From NCBI RefSeq assembly GCF_014651075.1, contig NZ_BMWE01000009.1, positions 186,001 to 250,000 on the forward strand: a stretch of DNA of 64,000 bases, in the 5' to 3' direction. Source of the stretch: Streptomyces djakartensis. Its GTDB lineage: Bacteria; Actinomycetota; Actinomycetes; Streptomycetales; Streptomycetaceae. The position numbers were made by a program, and so were the translations under genes. The notes below the pieces were generated by a model. That model made no database searches. It was not told where the DNA came from and was given only the letters and a program-made list of their open reading frames with translations. Shown piece after piece: positions 33,543 to 41,510 of this stretch; the stretch's first letter is position 1; each line of letters starts with the position of its first letter.

Positions 33543-33672
33543 TGTTACTCAATCGACACCCAACCGGACTCCTCACGAGTGATCGGCTTGGATGGCGATG
33601 GGGACCGTACACGGTCCGAATGCCGCGCGCCAAAGGCGTCTCACCGTGTACTTCCCGTGATCAAGACCCCTG

Positions 33673-33691
33673 AAAACCGGGATTTTCCCGG
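33673..33691 (-). terminator. Terminator-like hairpin downstream of cutS
   Basis: CCGGGA and TCCCGG around a 3-base loop; on the minus strand the stem is followed by TTTTCA. It lies 150 bases past the cutS stop and could end the cutRS transcript. Confidence 0.5.
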
Positions 33692-33739
33692 CTTTCCGGC
33701 AGGGTGCATGATCACGGAGAGTAGATGGCCGGAAAGCCG
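33689..33739. repeat. 12-bp inverted repeat with 27-base loop
   Basis: CGGCTTTCCGGC at 33689-33700 is the exact complement of GCCGGAAAGCCG at 33728-33739. It overlaps the terminator-like hairpin by three bases, so two alternative folds of the same transcript are possible. Confidence 0.6.
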
Positions 33740-33842
33740 CCCCTGTGATCGATCACACACGGCACACGCGCGGTCAGGTCTCGAAAATTCCGCGCAAAGC
33801 GAACATCCCCCCGTGAACCCCGTGCTGATCGGCGTCATGATC

Positions 33843-35075
33843 TCAGATGGGCAGCGCGACCCGCATCACCAGCCCACCTCCCTCGCGCGGCTGGGCGTAG
33901 ATGTGCCCGCCGTGCGCCCGGGCCACGGACCGGACGATGGACAGACCCAGTCCCACGCCCTTGTCGCTGCCCGTGCGCTCCGTGCGCAGCCGCCGGAACG
34001 GCTCGAAGAGGTTGTCGATCTCGTACGCCGGCACCACCGGCCCCGTGTTGGAGACGACCAGGACGGCCTGGCCGTGCTGGACGTCGGTGGTGACCTCGAC
34101 CCAGCCGTCCTCGGGGATGTTGTAGCGCACGGCGTTCTGCACCAGGTTCAGCGCGATCCGCTCCAGCAGCACGCCGTTGCCCTGGACGAGCGCGGGCTTC
34201 TGCTCGCCGCGGATCGTCACGCCCTTGCTCTCCGCCTCGGCGTGCACCTGGTCCACGGCCTGCCCGGCGACCTCGGCGAGGTCCACCGGCCCGCGCTCGA
34301 CGATCTGGTTGTCGCTTCGGGCCAGCAGCAGCAGGCCCTCCACGAGCTGCTCGCTGCGCTCGTTGGTGGCCAGCAGCGTCTTGCCTAGCTGCTGGAGTTC
34401 CACGGGCGCGTTCGGGTCGGACAGGTGCACCTCGAGGAGCGTGCGGTTGATCGCCAGCGGCGTTCTCAGCTCGTGCGAGGCGTTGCCGACGAAGCGCTGC
34501 TGGGCGGTGAAGGCCCGCTGGAGCCGCTCCAGCATGTCGTCGAAGGTGTCCGCGAGCTCCTTCAGCTCGTCGTCCGGGCCGTCCAGCTCGATCCGGCGGG
34601 ACAGGTCGGAGCCCGCCACCGTGCGTGCGGTGCGGGTGATCCGGCCCAGCGGGGACAGGACGCGGCCGGCCATGGCGTAGCCGAAGGCGAAGGCGATGAC
34701 CGCCAGCCCCAGCAGGGCCAGGAGCGAGCGGCTGAGCAGGCTGTCCAGAGCGTGCTGGCGCTGATCGTTGACGCACTGGTTCATCGCGTCGTTGAACTCG
34801 CTGGGCGAGGCCTGGTCGGGCAGGTTGCAGATGTCGCTGACGACCTTGCCCTCGACGATCTTGAACGGCAGGTCGCTCCCGACGTTCAGGGCCTGTGCGG
34901 CCAGCAGGTAGATGATCGACAGCAGCAGGATGCCGGCGATCAGGAACATGCCGCCGTACAGCAGCGTGAGCCGTATCCGGATGGTCGGGCGCAGCCAGGG
35001 GAAGGGCGGCGCCGGCCGCCTCGGGTCCCAGGTGGGCTTCGGAGGCGCCTGCGGAGGCGCGGGTGTCGCCGCCAC
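33843..35075 (-). CDS. cutS: CutS sensor histidine kinase
   Basis: 410 residues from GTG, 4 bases after the cutR stop. A proline-rich cytoplasmic N-terminus, TM1 at about 38-60, an extracellular domain of about 60-115 with two cysteines (C83 in DICNLP and C101 in NQCVND), TM2 at 117-135 and a HAMP follow in order. The H-box is FVGNASHELRTPLAINRT (H201), and the HATPase has LVQNAVRYN and GLGLSIV. The sequence, the paired cysteines and the genomic setting match Streptomyces CutS. Work on CutRS has linked it to secretion stress through these cysteines (from memory). Confidence 0.92.
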   Translation of the reverse strand: MAATPAPPQAPPKPTWDPRRPAPPFPWLRPTIRIRLTLLYGGMFLIAGILLLSIIYLLAAQALNVGSDLPFKIVEGKVVSDICNLPDQASPSEFNDAMNQCVNDQRQHALDSLLSRSLLALLGLAVIAFAFGYAMAGRVLSPLGRITRTARTVAGSDLSRRIELDGPDDELKELADTFDDMLERLQRAFTAQQRFVGNASHELRTPLAINRTLLEVHLSDPNAPVELQQLGKTLLATNERSEQLVEGLLLLARSDNQIVERGPVDLAEVAGQAVDQVHAEAESKGVTIRGEQKPALVQGNGVLLERIALNLVQNAVRYNIPEDGWVEVTTDVQHGQAVLVVSNTGPVVPAYEIDNLFEPFRRLRTERTGSDKGVGLGLSIVRSVARAHGGHIYAQPREGGGLVMRVALPI

Positions 35076-35079
35076 GGGA

Positions 35080-35733
35080 TCAGATCCGGTAGCCGGAGCC
35101 GGGCACGGTGACGATCACCGGCGGCTCGCCGAGCTTGCGGCGCAGGGTCATGACCGTCACGCGCACGACGTTCGTGAACGGGTCGGTGTTCTCGTCCCAG
35201 GCCTTCTCGAGCAGCTGCTCCGCGGAGACGACGGCGCCCTCGCTGCGCATCAGTACCTCGAGGACGGCGAACTCCTTGGGTGCGAGCTGGACCTCCTTGC
35301 CGTCGCGGAAGACCTCGCGGCGATTGGGGTCCAGCTTGATCCCGGCGCGCTCCAGGACGGGCGGCAGGGGCACGCTGGTGCGCCGGCCGAGGGCCCGCAC
35401 ACGTGCGATGAGCTCACTGAACGCGAACGGCTTGGGCAGATAGTCGTCGGCGCCGATCTCCAGGCCCTCGACACGGTCGCTGACGTCGCCGGAGGCCGTG
35501 AGCATCAGCACGCGGGTGGGCATGCCGAGTTCGACGATCTTGCGGCAGACGTCGTCGCCGTGCACGAGCGGGAGGTCGCGGTCGAGGACCACCACGTCGT
35601 AGTCGTTGACGCCGATGCGCTCCAGGGCGGCCGCACCGTCGTACACGACGTCGACGGCCATGGCCTCCCGGCGCAGTCCGGTGGCCACCGCATCGGCGAG
35701 CAGTTGCTCGTCCTCGACGACGAGTACGCGCAC
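35080..35733 (-). CDS. cutR: CutR response regulator
   Basis: 217 residues from a GTG with AGGAAGGA upstream. The receiver domain has phospho-acceptor D51 (VVVLDRDLP) and K in LPKPFAFSELIARV. The OmpR-type DNA-binding domain carries VQLAPKEFAVLEVLMRSEGA and TNVVRVTVMTLRRKLG. It precedes cutS in one operon. Known CutR represses or activates secreted-protease and quality-control genes when unfolded secreted proteins accumulate (from memory); the direct targets in this strain are not visible. Confidence 0.92.
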   Translation of the reverse strand: MRVLVVEDEQLLADAVATGLRREAMAVDVVYDGAAALERIGVNDYDVVVLDRDLPLVHGDDVCRKIVELGMPTRVLMLTASGDVSDRVEGLEIGADDYLPKPFAFSELIARVRALGRRTSVPLPPVLERAGIKLDPNRREVFRDGKEVQLAPKEFAVLEVLMRSEGAVVSAEQLLEKAWDENTDPFTNVVRVTVMTLRRKLGEPPVIVTVPGSGYRI

Positions 35734-36142
35734 GTCTGGTCCTTCCTGATGTCCACCCGCACCGCCCTTCACGGGCGCACGCGGGCAGGGGTCTTCGACG
35801 GTGTGTTGGTGTTGCCCTCCATCCTGCCCTTTTCGGTCATAAGTCGGAGGTAAGGCGGGTGAGGGGCGGTGGCCGCGGGAGGGAATACGAGATTTTCTCC
35901 TCCGGTTAGGTTTCCTCGGATGGGAGCTTGGGGAGGACGGCTTTACATCCCACGATCACACTCTGCCGGTACCGCACCACCATGCGGTGCGCATCGATCC
36001 GCTTCCGCAGAGCGGGCGTGGGTGTCCGGCACCGTCGCCGCCCGGCTGGGCGGCGCTGGGCATCCACCGGAGACGTGATCGTCCCTTCCGAACGGCACAC
36101 CCCCGTGCCGTCGACCCACGACCCAGGACGAGGGGGCGCAGC
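35734..36142. other. Divergent spacer between cutR and a small protein gene
   Basis: No gene is convincing in these 409 bases. The left half is the cutRS promoter side. A hairpin CGCACC-N7-GGTGCG lies at 35973-35991. The small-protein gene's GAGGGGG site closes the right end. Confidence 0.5.
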
Positions 36143-36307
36143 ATGGACGCATTCACCGCAGGACTTCTGCAGCGCATAAGGGCGACCGAGTCCGATCTGA
36201 CCCGGGCTCTGGACGACGGCGACGACTTCCTCGTCGAGGTGGAGCAGGGTGAGCTCGACGACCTGCGCCGTCTCGCGGCCGAGCACGGTGTGGAAGTCGG
36301 CGCGTAG
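36143..36307 (+). CDS. Small acidic protein, 54 residues
   Basis: ATG with GAGGGGG seven bases upstream. The protein MDAFTAGLLQRIRATESDLT continues with RALDDGDDFLVEVEQGELDDLRRLAAEHGVEV. Two amphipathic helices rich in Asp, Glu and Leu suggest a small helical hairpin or coiled coil. No family is recognised with confidence, though similar small ORFs beside cutRS appear in other Streptomyces (from memory). A strong terminator follows. Confidence 0.75.
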   Translation: MDAFTAGLLQRIRATESDLTRALDDGDDFLVEVEQGELDDLRRLAAEHGVEVGA

Positions 36308-36329
36308 AGCGTCTGATCAGGCCGTACGG

Positions 36330-36363
36330 AGCGGGCCCCGGCGAGCACTCGCCGGGGCCCGCT
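36330..36363. terminator. Strong hairpin terminator between convergent genes
   Basis: Perfect 16-bp arms (AGCGGGCCCCGGCGAG and its complement) around a CA loop. The stem is very GC-rich and has no long T-run, as is common in Streptomyces. It separates the small protein gene and the inositol monophosphatase gene. Confidence 0.8.
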
Positions 36364-36391
36364 TCGTGCTTCGCGCCCGACGCGCAACGGA

Positions 36392-37207
36392 TCAGTCGTG
36401 CCAGGCGCCGAAGTCCTCCAGGAGGCGCTGGAGGGGTTCGAAGACGCCGGGGGTGCCCGCGATGGCGAGATCGCCCGAGGGGCGCTCTCCGGGACGTCCA
36501 CCGGTCAGCGCGCCCGCCTCACGGGCGATCAGGTCGCCCGCCGCGAGGTCCCAGGGGTGCAGGCCGCGCTCGTAGTAGCCGTCGAGGCGGCCCGCGGCCA
36601 CGTCGCACAGGTCGACCGCGGCCGATCCGCCGCGCCGGATGTCGCGCAGCCGCGGGATCAGCCGCCGGGCGACCTCGGCCTGGTGGGCACGGACCTCGGC
36701 GACGTAGTTGAAGCCCGTCGAGACCAGCGCCTGGTCCAGGGACGGCGCGGGACGGCACGCCAGCCTGCGCTCGCCGTCCCAGGCCCCGGTGGCCCAGGCA
36801 CCCCCGCCGAGCACCGCGTGGAACGTCTCCGCGCGCATCGGTGCCGTGACGACCCCGACAACGGTCTCGCCGTCCTGCTCGGCGGCGATGGAGACGGCCC
36901 AGGTGGGCAGCCCGTACAGGTAGTTCACCGTGCCGTCGAGCGGGTCGATCACCCAGCGGACGCCGCTCGTGCCCTCCGTGGCGGCACCCTCCTCACCGAG
37001 GACGCCGTCGTCGGGGCGGCGCTCGGCGATCAGACCGGTGATCAGCTTCTCGGCCGCGATGTCCATCTCCGTGACGACGTCGATGGGGCTGGACTTGGTC
37101 GCGGCGACCGCCAGGTCGGCCGGGCGCCCGTCGCGCAGCAGCGCGCCCGCACGCCGGGCGGCCTCCTGGGCGATCTCGAGCAGTTCGGTGTGCAGGGGGT
37201 CGGTCAC
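36392..37207 (-). CDS. Inositol monophosphatase family protein (SuhB-like)
   Basis: 271 residues from a GTG with GAGGAG four bases upstream; a GTG 12 bases earlier overlaps the hemH stop. The metal-binding motifs are complete: GEEG (about 73-76), DPLDGTVNYLYG (motif A), and WDLAAGDLIAREAGA (motif B). It dephosphorylates inositol-1-phosphate or a related phosphate, feeding phosphatidylinositol and mycothiol synthesis in actinobacteria; other substrates are possible. The M. tuberculosis counterpart in this context is Rv2701c/suhB. It is probably co-transcribed with hemH (8-base gap). Confidence 0.9.
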   Translation of the reverse strand: MTDPLHTELLEIAQEAARRAGALLRDGRPADLAVAATKSSPIDVVTEMDIAAEKLITGLIAERRPDDGVLGEEGAATEGTSGVRWVIDPLDGTVNYLYGLPTWAVSIAAEQDGETVVGVVTAPMRAETFHAVLGGGAWATGAWDGERRLACRPAPSLDQALVSTGFNYVAEVRAHQAEVARRLIPRLRDIRRGGSAAVDLCDVAAGRLDGYYERGLHPWDLAAGDLIAREAGALTGGRPGERPSGDLAIAGTPGVFEPLQRLLEDFGAWHD

Positions 37208-37215
37208 AGGGCTCC

Positions 37216-38343
37216 TCACGCGTAGGGGCTGTCGGCGCCCGCGGCGGCGGGCCGGGGGGCGCGGCCCGGGCAGCAGCCGACCGGGCAGAGGTGGTGGCTC
37301 GCTCCCAGGGAGCCCAGGGCGCAGGGGGTGATCTCCTGTCCGCGCTCGACGGCGGCGCGCTCCAGGACGAGCTCACGGACCGCCGCGGCGAACCTGGGGT
37401 CGGCGCCGACCGTGGCCGAGCGGCGCATCGGCAGCCCCAGCTCCTCCGCCTTGGCCTTCGCCTCCGTGTCGAGGTCGTACAGGACCTCCATGTGATCGGA
37501 GACGAACCCGATGGGCGCGATCACCACGGCCGGGACACCGGCCGCGTGCCGCTCCTCCAGGTGGTCGCAGATGTCCGGCTCCAGCCACGGGATGTGCGGG
37601 GCGCCCGAGCGGGACTGGTAGACGAGCTGCCAGGGGTGGTCGACGCCGGTGCGCTCCCGGACGGCGTCCGCGATCAGCTGCGCCACGTCCAGGTGCTGCT
37701 TGACGTACGCGCCGCCGTCCCCGTGGTCGTCGACGGTTCCGGAGGTGTCGGCGGCGGCCGTCGGGATCGAGTGCGTCGAGAAGGCGATGTGTGCCCCGTC
37801 CCGGACGTCCTCGTCGAGCTCGGCGAGCGAACGGATCACCCCGTCGATCATGGGCTCGAGGAAGCCCGGGTGGTTGAAGTAGTGCCGGAGCTTGTCGATC
37901 TCCGGCAGCTCCAGGCCCTCGGCTTCGAGGGTGGCGAGCGCGTCGGCGAGGTTCTCCCGGTACTGGCGGCAGCCCGAGTACGAGGCGTAGGCGCTGGTGG
38001 CGAGGACCAGGACGCGGCGGCGGCCGTCGCGCACCATCTCGCGCAGCGTGTCCGTCAGGTACGGCGCCCAGTTGCGGTTGCCCCAGTAGACCGGCAGGTC
38101 CAGGCCGTGGCCGGCGAAGTCCTTGCGCAGGGCGTCCAGCAGGGCACGGTTCTGGTCGTTGATGGGACTCACCCCGCCGAACAGGAAGTAGTGCTGCCCG
38201 ACTTCCTTGAGTCGTTCCTTGGGGATGCCGCGCCCGCGCGTCACGTTCTCCAGGAACGGGACCACGTCGTCCGGGCCTTCCGGGCCGCCGAAGGACAGCA
38301 GGAGCAGTGCGTCGTAAGGGGTGGCATCGCGCGCGTCTGGCAT
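37216..38343 (-). CDS. hemH: Coproporphyrin ferrochelatase
   Basis: 375 residues, ATG with AGGA seven bases upstream. Ferrochelatase core: LLLLSFGGPEGPDDVVPFLENV, the catalytic H191 in FSTHSIP and the acidic helix GFVSDHMEVLYDLD. Actinobacterial enzymes bind a 2Fe-2S cluster; the candidate ligands are C125 (SGCRQYREN) and a C-terminal group C341, C353, C357 and C358. Actinobacteria use the coproporphyrin-dependent heme pathway, so the product is expected to be coproheme (the CpfC role). The Gly/Ala/Pro tail past the cysteines is a short unstructured extension. Confidence 0.93.
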   Translation of the reverse strand: MPDARDATPYDALLLLSFGGPEGPDDVVPFLENVTRGRGIPKERLKEVGQHYFLFGGVSPINDQNRALLDALRKDFAGHGLDLPVYWGNRNWAPYLTDTLREMVRDGRRRVLVLATSAYASYSGCRQYRENLADALATLEAEGLELPEIDKLRHYFNHPGFLEPMIDGVIRSLAELDEDVRDGAHIAFSTHSIPTAAADTSGTVDDHGDGGAYVKQHLDVAQLIADAVRERTGVDHPWQLVYQSRSGAPHIPWLEPDICDHLEERHAAGVPAVVIAPIGFVSDHMEVLYDLDTEAKAKAEELGLPMRRSATVGADPRFAAAVRELVLERAAVERGQEITPCALGSLGASHHLCPVGCCPGRAPRPAAAGADSPYA

Positions 38344-38459
38344 GAGTCGATCCTGCCACCCGGCACCGACAGCCGGGAAACGGCGGGTGCCCCTGTGCGG
38401 CGGCCGGCCGGGGCCGGTCCGCAGCCGGGCCGGACCGGTGCGTGACGGCGTTCTGAGCC

Positions 38460-38490
38460 GTAAGCTGTCTCGACTGCGTTCGCAGCTTAC
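38460..38490. promoter_or_regulatory. Inverted repeat upstream of the MFS gene
   Basis: GTAAGCTG and CAGCTTAC, perfect 8-bp arms separated by 15 bases, end 10 bases before the GGAG site of the MFS gene. The two arms are also flanked by the direct repeat TGAGCC. A candidate operator or leader hairpin. Confidence 0.45.
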
Positions 38491-38511
38491 TGAGCCTTTC
38501 GGAGACTCCCG

Positions 38512-39750
38512 TTGCCCAGCCCCTACCGCGCCCTGTTCGCCGCCCCCGGCTCCAAGGGTTTCTCCGCCGCGGGCTTCCTCGGCCGCATCCCGGTGTCGAT
38601 GATGGGCATCGGCGTCGTCACGATGGTCTCCCAGCTCACCGGGCGGTACGGCCTGGCCGGTGCCCTGTCGGCGACCATCGCGCTGTCGGCCGCGATCGCC
38701 GGGCCGCAGGTCTCGCGGCTGGTGGACCAGTACGGGCAGCGGCGGGTGCTGCGTCCGGCGACCCTGCTCGCGCTGGCCGCGGCGGCCGTCCTGCTGTGCG
38801 CGGCGCACTACGGGTGGCCGGACCCGGTGCTGTTCGCGGCGTGCGTCGGCATCGGCTGCGTGCCGAGCGTCGGAGCGATGATCCGGGCCCGCTGGGCGGC
38901 CCTGTACCGGGGCACCCCGCGGCTGCACACCGCGTACTCCTTCGAGTCCGTGGTGGACGAGGTCTGCTTCATCGTCGGGCCGATCATCTCCATCGGGCTG
39001 TCCACGGCGTGGTTCCCGGAGGCCGGTCCGCTGCTCGCGGCGTGCTTCCTGGCGGTCGGCGTCTTCTGGCTGACCGCGCAGCGCGCCACCGAACCCGAGC
39101 CACATCCGCGCGAGCGGCACGGCGGGGGCACGGCGATGCGCTCGCGCGGCCTTCAGGTCCTGGTGGCGACCTTCGTGGCGACCGGCGCGATCTTCGGGGC
39201 GGTCGACGTGGTCACCGTGGCCTTCGCCGACGAGGAGGGGCACAAGGCCGCGGCGAGCGTCGTCCTCGCGCTGTACGCGGCGGGCTCCTGCGTCGCGGGG
39301 ATGGTCTTCGGGCTGATGCACTTCGCCGGGGCGCCGGAACGCCGGTGGCTGCTGGGCGTGATCGCCATGGCCGTGAGTATGATCCCCCTCCTACTGGTCG
39401 GAAACTTGCCGTCTCTGGCCGTGGCGCTGTTCGTTGCGGGTCTGGCCATCGCTCCCACGATGATCACGACGATGTCCCTCATCGAAGAGCACGTACCACG
39501 CGCGCAGCTCACCGAGGGCATGACCTGGGTGAGCACCGGGCTCGCGGCGGGAGTCGCGCTCGGCTCAGCCGCGGCCGGCTGGGTGATCGACGCGGCCGGG
39601 GCGCGCGCCGGGTACGGGGTTCCGGCGGTGGCCGGGGCCGTCGCGGTCGCGGTGGGTTTCCTCGGGTTCCGTCGGCTCAAGCGGCCGGCACCGGGTCGTG
39701 GAGGCGCCGTTGAGCAGCACAGCGAACGGAAAGAACGGCACGTGGCGTAA
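38512..39750 (+). CDS. MFS transporter
   Basis: 412 residues from a TTG with GGAG seven bases upstream. Twelve membrane helices are seen. Helix 1 region FLGRIPVSMMGIGVVTMVSQ and the loop 2-3 motif LVDQYGQRRVLRP (motif A variant) define a major facilitator. It resembles the drug-efflux-like MFS branch common in Streptomyces; the substrate is unknown. Its last 41 bases overlap the start of the lactone oxidase gene, so the two proteins are co-translated. Confidence 0.88.
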   Translation: MPSPYRALFAAPGSKGFSAAGFLGRIPVSMMGIGVVTMVSQLTGRYGLAGALSATIALSAAIAGPQVSRLVDQYGQRRVLRPATLLALAAAAVLLCAAHYGWPDPVLFAACVGIGCVPSVGAMIRARWAALYRGTPRLHTAYSFESVVDEVCFIVGPIISIGLSTAWFPEAGPLLAACFLAVGVFWLTAQRATEPEPHPRERHGGGTAMRSRGLQVLVATFVATGAIFGAVDVVTVAFADEEGHKAAASVVLALYAAGSCVAGMVFGLMHFAGAPERRWLLGVIAMAVSMIPLLLVGNLPSLAVALFVAGLAIAPTMITTMSLIEEHVPRAQLTEGMTWVSTGLAAGVALGSAAAGWVIDAAGARAGYGVPAVAGAVAVAVGFLGFRRLKRPAPGRGGAVEQHSERKERHVA

Positions 39751-41029
39751 CTGGGGCGGCAACGTCTCCGCGCGTCCCGCGCGGGAGGTCGCCCCGGCCT
39801 CCGTCGACGAGCTGGCCGCCGTCGTGCGGCGGGCCGCCGAGGACGGCCTCAGGGTGAAGGCCGTCGGCAGCGGGCACTCCTTCACGTCCATAGCCGCCAC
39901 GGACGGAGTGCTGATCCGCCCTCAGCTGCTGACCGGCATACGCGACATCGACCGCGAGTCCATGACCGTCACGGTGGAGGCCGGCACGCCGCTCAAGAGG
40001 CTCAACACGGCCCTCGCTCGCGAGGGTCTGTCGCTGACGAACATGGGCGACATCATGGAACAGACGGTCTCCGGGGCGACCAGCACCGGTACGCACGGCA
40101 CGGGCCGCGACTCGGCCTCGATCGCCGCCCAGATCAAGGGACTGGAACTGGTCACCGCCGACGGCTCCGTCCTCACGTGTTCCGAGAAGGAGAACCCGGA
40201 GGTCTTCGCCGCCGCCCGGATCGGCCTCGGCGCCCTGGGCATCGTCACCGCGGTCACCTTCGCCGTGGAGCCGGTCTTCCTGCTGACGGCCCGCGAGGAG
40301 CCGATGCCGTTCGACAAGGTCCTCTCCGACTTCGAGGAACTGTGGGCCGAGAACGAGCATTTCGAGTTCTACTGGTTCCCGCACACCGGAAACACCAACA
40401 CCAAGCGCAACAACCGCAGCGCGGGCCCGGAGAAGCCGGTGCCCCGGCTCCAGAGCTGGTTCGAGGACGAGTTCCTCTCCAACGGGGCCTTCCAGGTGGT
40501 CAACTGGGTCGGCCGAGCGGTGCCCGCGACGATCCCCGCGATCGCGCGGATCTCCAGCAAGGCGCTGTCCGCGCGGACGTACACCGACATCCCGTACAAG
40601 GTCTTCACGTCGCCGCGCCGGGTGCGCTTCGTGGAAATGGAGTACGCCGTTCCACGCGCGGCCGTCGTCGAGGCATTGCGCGAACTGAAGGCCATGGTGG
40701 ACCGCTCCGGCCTGAGGATCAGCTTTCCCGTGGAGGTGCGCACCGCCCCGGCCGACGACATCACGCTGTCGACCGCCTCCGGCCGGGACAGCGCGTACAT
40801 CGCCGTCCACATGTTCCAGGGAACGCCCTACCAGCGGTACTTCACCGCGGCGGAACGGATTTTCACGGCGCACGAGGGGCGCCCGCACTGGGGCAAGGTG
40901 CACACGCGGGGCGCCGAGTACTTCTCCCGGGTGTATCCGCGCTTCGCCGAGTTCACGGAGTTGCGGGACCGTCTCGACCCTGATCGGCGGTTCCAGAACG
41001 ACTACCTGCGGAGGGTTCTGGGGGCGTAG
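39710..41029 (+). CDS. D-arabinono-1,4-lactone oxidase-type FAD enzyme
   Basis: 439 residues from a TTG with GGAGG five bases upstream, reading inside the MFS C-terminus; a GTG 12 bases upstream would be an alternative. An FAD-binding PCMH domain (VGSGHSFTSIAATDG, TNMGDIMEQTVSGATSTGTHG) is followed by an ALO C-terminal domain ending in the signature HWGK (RPHWGKVHT). The family oxidises sugar-1,4-lactones, as in ascorbate-like synthesis; bacterial members act on gulono-, galactono- or xylitol-like substrates. No lipoprotein or signal sequence is seen, so it is probably cytoplasmic. Confidence 0.9.
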   Translation: MSSTANGKNGTWRNWGGNVSARPAREVAPASVDELAAVVRRAAEDGLRVKAVGSGHSFTSIAATDGVLIRPQLLTGIRDIDRESMTVTVEAGTPLKRLNTALAREGLSLTNMGDIMEQTVSGATSTGTHGTGRDSASIAAQIKGLELVTADGSVLTCSEKENPEVFAAARIGLGALGIVTAVTFAVEPVFLLTAREEPMPFDKVLSDFEELWAENEHFEFYWFPHTGNTNTKRNNRSAGPEKPVPRLQSWFEDEFLSNGAFQVVNWVGRAVPATIPAIARISSKALSARTYTDIPYKVFTSPRRVRFVEMEYAVPRAAVVEALRELKAMVDRSGLRISFPVEVRTAPADDITLSTASGRDSAYIAVHMFQGTPYQRYFTAAERIFTAHEGRPHWGKVHTRGAEYFSRVYPRFAEFTELRDRLDPDRRFQNDYLRRVLGA

Positions 41030-41510
41030 GCGACGCGCGGGGAGTTGCGTTTTCTTGGCTTCACTCCCCTCGGGGCGGTTCCGGACGAGCAGTTGGCCGC
41101 CATGTCGCCGTCATGCGGCATTTCTCGTGATTACGTGAACTTCCCCACGTTCAAGATCACGGAAGGGGGGAAGGAGGCGGCCGAGTCTCCCCCTTGCCAA
41201 AAGATTCGACGGCGTGCCAATCCACGCACGTGGCCCAAATGGAGTACTGTGGCGAGCCCTGGGTCCGGTCTCCCATCAGGGTGTACGGGGCCTTTAAGGA
41301 CCGCCGGGAGGGGGCTAGTTGCACACGGTGACACAGTTCGTCACTTAGCGTTGCGAATAGGTAACCGTGCCATAACGGCGATCCAGGGCCCGTGCCCGAC
41401 ACGCCGGGCAACTCGGCAAGGTTGTGGCAGGCTGCACCCGGGCAGGCCACACTCGACTAGCGGAAGCAGCGACGCACGTGACGTCGGCAGGCACCACCCG
41501 GGAGGTCCCC
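41030..41510. other. 481-base spacer upstream of sepH
   Basis: No protein gene is convincing. It holds a composite hairpin at 41126-41161 (CGTGAT and ATCACG arms with an inner TGAAC/GTTCA pair), a BldD-like dyad at 41328-41344 and the sepH ribosome-binding site. The length suggests several promoters or an unrecognised small RNA. Confidence 0.5.
41328..41344. promoter_or_regulatory. BldD-like dyad in the sepH promoter region
   Basis: GTGAC-N7-GTCAC resembles the AGTGA-Nm-TCACC half-site arrangement recognised by BldD in Streptomyces. It lies 167 bases upstream of the sepH ATG. Binding is a guess from pattern and from sepH being a cell-division gene. Confidence 0.35.

Larger units (their letters stand above)
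33438..33842. other. Spacer between cutS and the DUF4193 gene, palindrome-rich
   Basis: No gene is seen in these 405 bases. They hold the DUF4193 promoter side (dyad TGAGGC-N9-GCCTCA at 33522-33542), a dyad GGACCG-TACA-CGGTCC at 33602-33617, the cutRS terminator-like hairpin, a long-range inverted repeat at 33689-33739 and the perfect palindrome TGTGATCGATCACA at 33744-33757. Confidence 0.6.
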
